Shown: positions 44,943-53,150 of the stretch, one piece after another
How the letters are laid out: each line of letters starts with the position of its first letter
How positions within the stretch are numbered: position 1 is the stretch's first letter
The notes under the pieces: model-generated
Databases searched by the model: none
The model's input: the letters and a program-made list of their open reading frames with translations, nothing else
What the model was told of the DNA's origin: nothing
From: Treponema sp.
GTDB taxonomy: Bacteria > Spirochaetota > Spirochaetia > Treponematales > Treponemataceae
NCBI GenBank assembly: GCA_017484285.1
Contig: JAFUTH010000017.1
Coordinates: 62,001-126,000, forward strand
Direction: 5' to 3'
DNA length: 64,000 nucleotides
Position numbers and translations under genes: made by a program

Positions 44943-46076
44943 ATGGAAATGACATTGCGTTGGTACGGCTCCAAATTCGACACCGTCACCCTTGAACAGA
45001 TCCGCCAGATTCCCGGCGTAAAAGGCGTCATCACCACGCTCTACGACACAAAGCCCGGCGAAGTCTGGAGCCGCGAGAGAATCCGCGCGCTCAAAGACGA
45101 AGTAGCCGCCGCTGGCCTTACAATCGCGGGCATCGAGAGCGTGAACGTCAGCGACGCAATCAAGACCGGAAGCGCCGACCGCGACAAGGACATCGACGCA
45201 TATATCGAGACGCTCAAAAACCTCGGCGAGGAGGACATTCACCTCGTCTGCTACAACTTCATGCCCGTGTTCGACTGGACGAGAACCGAGCTTGCCCGCG
45301 TGCGCGAGGACGGCTCAACGGTGCTCGCCTACACGCAGGACGCCGTGGACGCAATTAGACCTGAGGAGATGTTCTCTTCAATCTCTGGCGACATGAACGG
45401 CTCGGTCATGCCGGGCTGGGAGCCTGAGCGCATGGCAAAAGTCAAAGAGCTCTTCGCGCTCTACAAGGACATCGATGAGGAAAAGCTTTTTGAGAACCTC
45501 AAATACTTCCTCGAGCGCATCATGCCCGTCTGCGACCAGTACGACATCAACATGGCAATCCACCCCGACGACCCGGCGTGGAGCGTCTTCGGTCTTCCGC
45601 GCATCATCACGAACCAGAAGAACATCACCCGCATGATGCAGATGGTCGATAACCCGCACAACGGCGTCACCTTCTGCTCGGGAAGCTACGGCACCAACCC
45701 CGAGAACAATCTGCCCGAGATGATTCGCTCGCTCAAAGGTCGCATCCACTTCGCCCATGTGCGGAACCTGCGCTTCAACGCGTTCGAGCGACCCGACGGA
45801 AGTGCCGTCACCTCATGGACGGGCGAGAAAATCAAGCAGGGAAAGCCCGACTTCGAGGAAGCCTGCCACCTTTCGAGCGACGGCAGCTTCGACATGTACG
45901 AGATTGTAAAGGCGCTCTACGACATCGGCTTCACCGGCCCTATCCGCCCCGACCACGGACGCATGATTTGGGGAGAAAAAGCCATGCCCGGCTACGGCCT
46001 CTACGACCGCGCGCTCGGCGCCTGCTACATTCAGGGCTTGTGGGAAGCGGTTGAGAAAAGCAGCAAGCGGAAATAA
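44943..46076 (+). CDS. uxuA: Mannonate dehydratase
   Basis: 377 residues from the ATG at 44943, which follows GGAGG; an in-frame ATG at 44916 precedes that ribosome site. UxuA dehydrates D-mannonate to 2-keto-3-deoxygluconate with a divalent metal. The N-terminal EMTLRWYGSKFDTVTLEQI, the central NMAIHPDDPAWSVFGLPRI, the metal-site segment TFCSGSYGTNPENNL with HFAHVRN after it, and the late PIRPDHGRMIWGE all match the family. It is followed after 12 bases by uxuB. Confidence 0.95.
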   Translation: MEMTLRWYGSKFDTVTLEQIRQIPGVKGVITTLYDTKPGEVWSRERIRALKDEVAAAGLTIAGIESVNVSDAIKTGSADRDKDIDAYIETLKNLGEEDIHLVCYNFMPVFDWTRTELARVREDGSTVLAYTQDAVDAIRPEEMFSSISGDMNGSVMPGWEPERMAKVKELFALYKDIDEEKLFENLKYFLERIMPVCDQYDINMAIHPDDPAWSVFGLPRIITNQKNITRMMQMVDNPHNGVTFCSGSYGTNPENNLPEMIRSLKGRIHFAHVRNLRFNAFERPDGSAVTSWTGEKIKQGKPDFEEACHLSSDGSFDMYEIVKALYDIGFTGPIRPDHGRMIWGEKAMPGYGLYDRALGACYIQGLWEAVEKSSKRK

Positions 46077-46088
46077 GGAGATTTTGCT

Positions 46089-47699
46089 ATGAAACTGACG
46101 ATTGAAGGACTTAAAGACAAAGACGCATGGAAAAAGGTGGGCGTTTCAATTCCGACCTATGACGTTGCCGCCGTGCAGAGCGCGACGCGCAGTGCGCCCG
46201 TGTGGATTCATTTCGGCGCGGGAAACATCTTCCGCATGTTCATCGGCGGCTTGCAGGACACGCTCCTGAACAAGGGGCTAGCCGACAAGGGCATCATCGC
46301 CGTGGAGACCTTCGGCTACGACATCATCGACGAAATCTACGCGCCGCATGACAACCTCGTGCTCGGCGTCACCTTGAAGCCGGACGGCAACGTGGACAAG
46401 CGCGTCATCGGCTCGCTCGCCGAGGGCATCAAGTCGATTCCGGGCGACACGGCTGAATGGGCGCGCATGAAGCAGATTTTCGCGTCCCCGAGCTTGCAGA
46501 TGGTGAGCTTCACGATTACCGAAAAAGGCTACGCGCTCTACGGAAGCGACGGCTCGCTCCTCGCGCCCGCTGCCGCCGACATCGAGGCAGGACCTGCCGC
46601 CCCCAAGACCGCGATGGGACAGGTCGCCGCCCTGCTTGCGCACCGCTTTGCAAACGGCGCGACACCGGTTGCCGTCGTGAGCATGGATAACTGCTCGCAC
46701 AACGGCGAGAAGCTCCGCGCGTCCGTCGTCACGATGGCACAGGAATGGCAGAAAAAAGGCTTTGTGAGCGCAGAATTTGTCGCGTGGCTCTCAGACGAAA
46801 GCAAAGTCTCCTTCCCGTGGTCGATGATTGACAAAATCACCCCGCGCCCGAGCGAGGAAATCGGAAAGAAGCTCGAGAACGCAGGCATCGAACAAATGAA
46901 GCCCTTCATCTCAAAGCACAAGACCTACATCGCGCCTTTCGTGAACGCCGAGGGGCCGCAATACCTCGTGATTGAAGACCGCTTCCCGAACGGTCGCCCG
47001 CCGCTTGAGAAAGCAGGCGTATACCTGACCGACCGCGACACCGTGAACAACGTCGAGCGCATGAAAGTCACCACCTGCCTGAACCCGCTCCACACCTCGC
47101 TTGCCGTCTACGGCTGCCTCTTAGGCTACAATCTGATTGCCGACGAGATGAAAGATAAAGACCTTGCCGCATTGGTGCACAAAGTGGGTCCGGTGGAGGG
47201 AATGCCAGTCGTCACCGACCCGAAAATCCTCTCGCCAAAAGCATTCGTTGACGAAGTGATTAACGTGCGCCTCCCCAACCCCTTCATGCCCGACACGCCG
47301 CAGCGCATCGCCTGCGACACCTCACAGAAAGTGGGCATCCGATTCGGCGAGACGATAAAGAGCTACGTGGAGAAGGACGGCGACGCAAAGAAGCTCACAG
47401 CGATTCCGCTTGCAATCGCAGGCTGGCTCCGCTACCTGCTCGGCATCGACGACGAGGGAAAGGCATTCGAGCTTTCGCCCGACCCGATGCTCGACGAGCT
47501 TACGGCAAAGCTTTCCGGCATTACGCTCGGTAAGCCTGAGAGCGCAGACGGAAAGCTCACGCCGATTCTCTCGAACGCTAACATCTTCGGAAGCGACCTC
47601 TACAAAGCCGGCATCGGCGAGAAGATTGAGGTGATGTTCAAGGAAGAGCTGGCAGGAGTCGGAGCTGTCAGAGCAACATTGCACAAGTATATGAGCTAA
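46089..47699 (+). CDS. uxuB: Fructuronate reductase (mannitol dehydrogenase family)
   Basis: 536 residues; reduces D-fructuronate to D-mannonate with NADH, the step before UxuA. The N-terminal nucleotide-binding part has VWIHFGAGNIFRMFIGGLQD, and the C-terminal domain has the family Lys/Asn/His region (VTTCLNPLHTSLAVYGCLLGY). Mannitol, altronate and fructuronate dehydrogenases share this fold; adjacency to uxuA and the shared promoter decide in favour of UxuB. A weak AAGGAG precedes the ATG. A strong terminator follows. Confidence 0.9.
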   Translation: MKLTIEGLKDKDAWKKVGVSIPTYDVAAVQSATRSAPVWIHFGAGNIFRMFIGGLQDTLLNKGLADKGIIAVETFGYDIIDEIYAPHDNLVLGVTLKPDGNVDKRVIGSLAEGIKSIPGDTAEWARMKQIFASPSLQMVSFTITEKGYALYGSDGSLLAPAAADIEAGPAAPKTAMGQVAALLAHRFANGATPVAVVSMDNCSHNGEKLRASVVTMAQEWQKKGFVSAEFVAWLSDESKVSFPWSMIDKITPRPSEEIGKKLENAGIEQMKPFISKHKTYIAPFVNAEGPQYLVIEDRFPNGRPPLEKAGVYLTDRDTVNNVERMKVTTCLNPLHTSLAVYGCLLGYNLIADEMKDKDLAALVHKVGPVEGMPVVTDPKILSPKAFVDEVINVRLPNPFMPDTPQRIACDTSQKVGIRFGETIKSYVEKDGDAKKLTAIPLAIAGWLRYLLGIDDEGKAFELSPDPMLDELTAKLSGITLGKPESADGKLTPILSNANIFGSDLYKAGIGEKIEVMFKEELAGVGAVRATLHKYMS

Positions 47700-47712
47700 T
47701 TTTTCATAACAG

Positions 47713-47770
47713 AAAAAGGGCTGCCTCAAACAAGCGCGTTTACACACGTGTTTGCAGGCAGCCCTTTTTT
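47713..47770. terminator. Intrinsic terminator after uxuB
   Basis: AAAAAGGGCTGCCT pairs with AGGCAGCCCTTTTT, with an inner CAAACA / TGTTTG stem, flanked by A and T runs. It serves uxuB and can also terminate the convergent binding-protein gene. Confidence 0.9.
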
Positions 47771-47783
47771 GTGCCCATCAGTT

Positions 47784-49043
47784 TTATTTTTCTTTTTGCC
47801 GCATTTCCTGTAATTTGACCTGCGCGGACGACAATCCCGTAAGCAATGACTTTTCTCCAGAGATGATACGCTTCATCTCGCCGCCAAGAATCGTGTAAAA
47901 TTCGCTCCAGTCTTCCATAACTGGACGGTACACGCCATTTTCGAGCGCCTTGCAAACGACCTCGTACTGCGGGAATTTTTCAAGCACGTGCGTATCTTTG
48001 AGACTCGAATAGCGGCACGGAACACCGCCATAGGCAACCGTCTCTTTTTGCACGTCGGCATCCATGAGGTAGCGGAGCAGCATTGCCGCCTGTTCTTTGT
48101 GCCTGCTGTTCTCCGGAATTCCGACCGTCCAAATGCCATAGATGTTCGCATTGTATGCACGAGATGTGCCGTTCACTCTTCCCGTGAGCGCGAGATAATC
48201 CATCGATGAATTGCGCGTCGGCGTATACCAGCCCGGCCACCCGATTCCGACCGCCGCAGAGCAATTCGCAACCGCCGCAATCAAATCATCTTTTTGCGCA
48301 GCGCGCCCCGTTTTTATCAGTTTAAGATAGAATGAAAGCGCTTCACGGAATTCCGTCGTGTTCACGGTCGGATTGAAATCGGCGTCAACAACCCATCCCC
48401 CGAATGAAAGCAAAATCGGCAGAAAATCAACGACGATATTGTTTGGCGTGTCGCCGCGATACATGAATCCGAGGTTATGACGCTTATTCGTAACACGGCA
48501 AATCCGAAGAATATCATCGAGCGATTCCATTGACTCCGGCGCATAGCCCGCTTCTTTGATGAGCTGTTTGTTATAGAGAAGAACCGTCACATTTCCGTAA
48601 TACGGCGCAAGATAGAGCGCACCGTTCTGATAGCAAATGCTTTTTGTCGCGGGAATAATGTCATCATCGAGCTCATAGTCCAACTCACTCAGATTCGCAA
48701 GCACGTTCTCTGCGGTGTACTCCGCCATCCATGAGCCATCGACCATACAAAAATCATACACGCCCACATCACGCTTTGCATCAGCAAGCACCGCCTCACG
48801 CAAACCAGACTCAGAAAACTCCTCAACGACACAGGTGATGCCGAAGTCCGTCTGAAAACGCGGGATTGAATGCTTTATGACATCGGCATACGTACCCTGA
48901 CGAAGCGCGAGCGTCAGATAGTGCCCCTCAACGGGCATATCAGTGACAACGTGCACGGAATAAAAGACGATAAATCCAATCAGCGTTGCGAGCACGAGAA
49001 AACTCAGCGCAATCAGTTTGAGCGTTGTTTTTTTCATAGACAC
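47784..49043 (-). CDS. Family 1 extracellular solute-binding protein without its own permease
   Basis: 419 residues with an N-terminal hydrophobic helix (about 8-30) that may be a membrane anchor or uncleaved signal; no lipobox Cys is seen. The fold is that of sugar-binding proteins: YDFCMVDGSWMAEYTAENVL, LAPYYGNVTVLLYNKQL, and an aromatic-rich second lobe (IGWPGWYTPTRNSS). No ABC permease or ATPase genes lie nearby. Instead it follows an HD-GYP-like gene by 18 bases and a GGDEF gene, all on one strand. This suggests it presents a sugar signal to the c-di-GMP proteins or shares a remote transporter. Confidence 0.83.
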   Translation of the reverse strand: MSMKKTTLKLIALSFLVLATLIGFIVFYSVHVVTDMPVEGHYLTLALRQGTYADVIKHSIPRFQTDFGITCVVEEFSESGLREAVLADAKRDVGVYDFCMVDGSWMAEYTAENVLANLSELDYELDDDIIPATKSICYQNGALYLAPYYGNVTVLLYNKQLIKEAGYAPESMESLDDILRICRVTNKRHNLGFMYRGDTPNNIVVDFLPILLSFGGWVVDADFNPTVNTTEFREALSFYLKLIKTGRAAQKDDLIAAVANCSAAVGIGWPGWYTPTRNSSMDYLALTGRVNGTSRAYNANIYGIWTVGIPENSRHKEQAAMLLRYLMDADVQKETVAYGGVPCRYSSLKDTHVLEKFPQYEVVCKALENGVYRPVMEDWSEFYTILGGEMKRIISGEKSLLTGLSSAQVKLQEMRQKEK

Positions 49044-49061
49044 CTCTCGTTTAGCCGCTGA

Positions 49062-49985
49062 TTAGCGAAAATTCTCTTCATCGTATCGCTGCATTTGTTT
49101 GTGCACGTCGGCCATGCAGGCTTCGATTTTTCGGAGCGGAATCGAGCAAAAGATGTCGACAAGAGCCGGGTCAAGCTGCGTGCCCGCTGCAAGCTTAAGC
49201 TCAGAAATCGCCTCTTCATACGTGAGCGATGCCTTATAAGAACGCTCCATCGTGACCGCCGAATACGTGTCGGCGACCGCGATAATCCGAGAAGCAAGCG
49301 GGATTTCGTCTTTCTCAAGATGATAGTAGCCACTTCCGTCAACGCGCTCGTGATGGTATTTTATCCAGCGGAGAATCGGCGAAGACATGGCAACCGGATG
49401 CAGAATCTTAACGCCGATGCCCGGATGACGGCGCATGAATTCCCACTCGTCTTTTTCGAGTTTTCCTGCTTTTTGGATAATGCTTCGCGGCACACCGAGC
49501 TTTCCGACATCAAGCAGCAGCGACGCATATTCAAGATTGTACGGATTGATAGCAATCCGCTGATGCAGGGGAAGGTGCGCGTACATGAGCATCGTGAGCT
49601 TTTGCACATGGAGCGAGTGCCCGTCAAGATTAGGGTCGCCCGCCTCAAGCACGCCGACAATCGCTTTGAGCAATTCAATGGATGTTCGCTCAATGCCATG
49701 AAGGTACGCAAAAAACCACAGGAAACCGATGATGATGAAGGCCTCGATTACAAGCAGCGGAATGCCGTATATCGCACACAGGTCTTCGTTCTGATACAAA
49801 AGAATAAAGAGCGCGCCCACAACGACAAGAAAGAGAAGCACAAGCACCACTGAAAAAACGCGCGGGACGGTAGGCTGCATGAGCACGTTCTGCCGAATGA
49901 ACACCTTAAAGACAAACGCGCCGATAACCGCGAGATGCAGCAAAAAACCAATGACAAGCAAGTTCTCCATGATGATGATATACAT
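49062..49985 (-). CDS. Membrane HD-GYP-like protein with a degenerate HD motif
   Basis: 307 residues. Three membrane helices (about 8-30, 44-63, 76-94) are followed by an HD-GYP-like domain (about 105-290), the class that hydrolyses c-di-GMP. Several motifs are kept (LDGHSLHV, HHERVDGSGY, VADTYSAVT), but the metal-binding HD pair reads L158-D159 in SLLLDVGKLG and GYP reads GYY (219-221). Loss of the histidine suggests weak or no phosphodiesterase activity, perhaps leaving a sensor. The start overlaps the stop of the GGDEF gene (TAATG), and a G-rich ribosome site lies inside that gene. Confidence 0.85.
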   Translation of the reverse strand: MYIIIMENLLVIGFLLHLAVIGAFVFKVFIRQNVLMQPTVPRVFSVVLVLLFLVVVGALFILLYQNEDLCAIYGIPLLVIEAFIIIGFLWFFAYLHGIERTSIELLKAIVGVLEAGDPNLDGHSLHVQKLTMLMYAHLPLHQRIAINPYNLEYASLLLDVGKLGVPRSIIQKAGKLEKDEWEFMRRHPGIGVKILHPVAMSSPILRWIKYHHERVDGSGYYHLEKDEIPLASRIIAVADTYSAVTMERSYKASLTYEEAISELKLAAGTQLDPALVDIFCSIPLRKIEACMADVHKQMQRYDEENFR

Positions 49986-51187
49986 TACGCGCCCCCCTGC
50001 GATTCCTCTGTTTCGTCACTAAAAAAGATCCGATTCTTTCCCGCACGCTTTGAGCGATACAAGGCTTCGTCAGCACGTCGGTACGCGCCATCAAAATCGG
50101 TATCGCTGGGAATAATCTCAGTCGCGCCGAATGATGCCTGAATTCCGTTGAGACCAGTAATCTCCGCCTCGTTGAGCGACGCGAGCATTGCCGCCAATGC
50201 CGTCCGAACCTCTGCCCTTCCCGACGCGCCCTGAATAAAGACAATGAATTCGTCGCCACCGAGCCGCCCTGCAAAACTCAGTTTTTCTTTGAGGACTTTT
50301 TCGGAAAGCGCCCAAATGTCACAATTTGCAATGCCGATTGACTCAAGGAGCGTGCGACCAGCAATTTGAATAACCTTGTCGCCCATCTGATGACCGTACG
50401 TGTCGTTTACCTGTTTGAAACCGTCCAAATCAAGCAGGCAGACCGCAAGATAGTCTTCTTTTGACTGACGAATGATTTCTTCGGCGAGCGCAAAGAATTT
50501 TCCGCGATTAAACAACGACGTGAGCGCGTCAAAACTCGATTTTATCTCAAGCTCCCGCTGGATATGCAAATCCCGCTGATAGAGAACGAACTGCTGCACG
50601 CGGGTGCGCTGGTACATATAGTGCAAGCCGAGCGCGAGCGTAAGGACAATCAGGCCATTGTACATGTCATGATACGCAATCGAGAATGTCTTGTAGATGA
50701 ACGATGATGCAAGAAACGTCGCGAAGAACAGCAGAAACGTCACCACGATGCGGTACATCATGTCGATAAACGAAAGCGCGCTCAGAATCAACAGGACGAG
50801 GTACATCGTCGCGGGCATGTACGGCTGCAACACCGATGCAATGATTCCATATGAGAGAAGAATGATAATCGTCAGATAAACGAACGCAGTGCTGTTTCGA
50901 TTCGCGAACTGAGGAAACAGAAAGAGCAACATGTCGAGCAAAAATGCAATCGCGACATACGAAACATAAAACGGGATTCGCATCTGCGAGAGACCAAACA
51001 AATTGAGCGTCGAGAAAATCAAGTAAAGCACATTGACGAACAAAAACCATGAAATCATGATGAAGATGTGCTTGCGATTCGTCATGGTAATCAGCTCAGA
51101 ACACTCGAGGTATGTTTCTTTGTCATATCCATAGTAATTGAAGCTATTTTCCGGCAAAGCATCCTCCATAGTAAATGATGGCTGCAC
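49985..51187 (-). CDS. Membrane diguanylate cyclase (GGDEF domain)
   Basis: 400 residues from a GTG at 51187; an ATG at 51169 is equally possible and neither has a clear ribosome site. About five to six membrane helices span residues 38-190. A GGDEF domain follows with an intact signature (RLGGDEF, 308-314) and the substrate block LLDLDGFKQVNDTYGH. No RxxD inhibitory site is seen, and about 20 extra residues (CDIWALSEKVLKEKL) lie just before the signature. It should make c-di-GMP in response to a membrane or periplasmic cue. It is the first gene of a three-gene unit with the HD-GYP-like and solute-binding proteins. Confidence 0.88.
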   Translation of the reverse strand: MQPSFTMEDALPENSFNYYGYDKETYLECSELITMTNRKHIFIMISWFLFVNVLYLIFSTLNLFGLSQMRIPFYVSYVAIAFLLDMLLFLFPQFANRNSTAFVYLTIIILLSYGIIASVLQPYMPATMYLVLLILSALSFIDMMYRIVVTFLLFFATFLASSFIYKTFSIAYHDMYNGLIVLTLALGLHYMYQRTRVQQFVLYQRDLHIQRELEIKSSFDALTSLFNRGKFFALAEEIIRQSKEDYLAVCLLDLDGFKQVNDTYGHQMGDKVIQIAGRTLLESIGIANCDIWALSEKVLKEKLSFAGRLGGDEFIVFIQGASGRAEVRTALAAMLASLNEAEITGLNGIQASFGATEIIPSDTDFDGAYRRADEALYRSKRAGKNRIFFSDETEESQGGA

Positions 51188-51202
51188 ACACTCAGCACTT
51201 TC

Positions 51203-51231
51203 ATTTTAAACATACACTGTGAAAAAAGCAA
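51203..51231 (-). promoter_or_regulatory. Promoter of the GGDEF/HD-GYP/binding-protein unit
   Basis: On the minus strand TTGCTT (51231-51226), 17 bases, TAAAAT (51208-51203). Transcription would start near 51196, leaving only about 9 or 27 bases before the two candidate start codons. Confidence 0.55.
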
Positions 51232-51327
51232 AACAATTCTGAAAATATTTCAATATTTCTCAGCGATTTCGGCAGTAGCGTGATATACTAAAAAAAACTT
51301 TTTATCAAACCAGCACGAGGACGAACC

Positions 51328-52125
51328 ATGAGCAATAGACCACAGACACAGGCAGACCGAAGACGATTTTTGATTGCATACTTGCTTGCAGAACGCCCCG
51401 AATGGAAAGACACGCCCATTCCCGAGCGCGAAGATGAACAACGAACGCTCCTTCGCTCGCTCATGAACGTACGGAATCCGCTTCCTGCAAGCGAAGAATT
51501 CCTGCGCATTCAAGACGAGTATTTGCGCGAAGTGAACAAAAGCCACGGCATCACCGACATTGCTGACTTGCCTCGCATAGGCGACGGCCTGTACCTGTGG
51601 CGCGGAGACATCACGACGCTCCGCGTAGGGGCAATCGTCAACGCGGCGAACAGCGGCATGACGGGCTGCTGGCAACCATGCCATGCCTGCATCGACAACT
51701 GCATCCACACATTCGCCGGAATCCAGCTTCGCAGCGTCTGCGCACAGATTATGCAAAAACAGGGGCATGAAGAGCCAACCGGAGACGCAAAAATCACGCC
51801 CGCGTTCAATCTCCCCTGCGACTATGTTCTGCATACAGTCGGCCCGATTATCAGCGGCCCGCTCACGCAATCTGACTGCGATCTGCTCAGCTCCTGCTAC
51901 AAGAGCTGCCTCGACCGTGCAGCGGAAAACGGTGTTGAGAGCGTTGCATTCTGCTGTATCTCAACGGGCGTGTTCCGATTCCCCGCGGACAGAGCGGCAG
52001 AAATCGCCGTCGCCACCGTCAAGGAATGGAGACGCGCGCACAAGAGCACCATCAAAGTGGTGTTCAATGTGTTCAGCGAAAAAGATGAGTCGATTTACAA
52101 GCGCGTTTTGGGAATCGTGGACTAG
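51328..52125 (+). CDS. Zinc-containing macrodomain protein (ADP-ribosyl hydrolase type)
   Basis: 265 residues. An N-terminal helical region (about 1-80) precedes a macrodomain with GDITTLRVGAIVNAANSG (93-110). Right after it comes the zinc motif GCWQPCHACIDNCIH, in which C114, H119 and C121 fit the Cys-His-Cys site of zinc-dependent macrodomains. These enzymes remove ADP-ribose from proteins and in other bacteria often sit with a SirTM sirtuin and lipoylation genes; none is present here. GAGGA precedes the ATG. It stands alone between two minus-strand signalling units, and its stop codon overlaps that of the convergent gene (CTAG). Confidence 0.9.
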   Translation: MSNRPQTQADRRRFLIAYLLAERPEWKDTPIPEREDEQRTLLRSLMNVRNPLPASEEFLRIQDEYLREVNKSHGITDIADLPRIGDGLYLWRGDITTLRVGAIVNAANSGMTGCWQPCHACIDNCIHTFAGIQLRSVCAQIMQKQGHEEPTGDAKITPAFNLPCDYVLHTVGPIISGPLTQSDCDLLSSCYKSCLDRAAENGVESVAFCCISTGVFRFPADRAAEIAVATVKEWRRAHKSTIKVVFNVFSEKDESIYKRVLGIVD

Positions 52126-53150
52126 TTACCAGACCACGCACGCAATTTTTGCAGCAATTCCTCTCCGTACACATTCGTGAATACGTCCATGACACCGCTC
52201 GTTGCCGCCTGAAACGCCTTTAGGTCAGGCGTGGTGATTGTCATGCCCGCTTCTTTGAGTTTTGTGACGTATGAGTCTGTCTGCTCCTTGACGAGCTGAC
52301 GGTCAAGATTCTGAGCCTGTAGCGCAGCATCGAGAATGATTTTTTGGTCGCTCGCAGAAAGCACATCCCACAAATCCTTGCGGATAACGAGCGGCATCGC
52401 GTCGTAGCTGTGGTTTGTAATCGCGAGGAATTTTTGCTCTTCATACAGCTTGTTGTTGTAAATAATCGGAATCGGGTTTTCCTGAGAATCAAACAAGCCG
52501 TCGCGCAGTGCCTGTTTGAGCTCCGTGAACGAGTACGGCTTTGGAATCGCGCCCAAAGCGGACATCGTTTCCATGACAATCTGATTCGGTGGCGTGCGAA
52601 TATTGAGCCCTTTCATGTCCTCAACTGATTTTACGCTTTTGTTCGTGGTGGTCACACAGCGGAACCCGTTGTCATAGTGCGAGAGAACAACAATACCGAA
52701 TTCCTCAAGCGTTTTGTTCACTTCCGCAACAATATCGCTTTCCATAAAACGCCATGCTTCATCGAAATTTGAGAACAGGAACGGCATCGCAGAGATTCCG
52801 AGCTTTGTCGCATAGATTGCGAAATTGCCCGCACTTGAAACGGTCATATCAACCTTCCCGTTGATGACACCCTCAATCAATGCGCCGTCGCCACCAAGCT
52901 CACCGTTCGGATAGATGACGATTTTGATTCGTCCGTTAGAATTCTTTTCGACCTCTTCTTTGAAAAGAGCAGACGCCACACCACGCGGATCTTCCATGTT
53001 TGTCGAAAATCCCAAAGAAATCGTCACATTTGAGGTGACTTCCTCATCGACCTTTTTTGCCGAGTCTTGCATCACATTCTTTTTATTGCACGACGCAAAA
53101 AGAAGAGCGAACAATGAGAACGCACACAGCGCTGCTTTTGTCTTATTCAT
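52122..53150 (-). CDS. TRAP-type (DctP) solute-binding lipoprotein
   Basis: 342 residues from the ATG at 53150, which follows GGGAG; the frame is open to 53168. The lipobox is LFASC (Cys20). DctP features include the early SLGFSTNMEDPRGVASALFKE, the Arg-containing strand KGLNIRTPPNQIVMETMSALG, and the late ALRDGLFDSQENPIPI. TRAP binding proteins deliver carboxylates or sugar acids to DctQM permeases, but no permease gene is present here. The start overlaps the end of a Cache-GGDEF gene by 8 bases, so the two are translationally coupled. It may act as the ligand-binding partner of that sensor. Confidence 0.87.
   Translation of the reverse strand: MNKTKAALCAFSLFALLFASCNKKNVMQDSAKKVDEEVTSNVTISLGFSTNMEDPRGVASALFKEEVEKNSNGRIKIVIYPNGELGGDGALIEGVINGKVDMTVSSAGNFAIYATKLGISAMPFLFSNFDEAWRFMESDIVAEVNKTLEEFGIVVLSHYDNGFRCVTTTNKSVKSVEDMKGLNIRTPPNQIVMETMSALGAIPKPYSFTELKQALRDGLFDSQENPIPIIYNNKLYEEQKFLAITNHSYDAMPLVIRKDLWDVLSASDQKIILDAALQAQNLDRQLVKEQTDSYVTKLKEAGMTITTPDLKAFQAATSGVMDVFTNVYGEELLQKLRAWSGN

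Noticed and set aside
51328..52125. A SirTM/lipoylation defence-type operon around the macrodomain
   Set aside because: No sirtuin, GcvH-like or lipoate ligase gene lies on either side; neighbours are convergent or divergent signalling genes.
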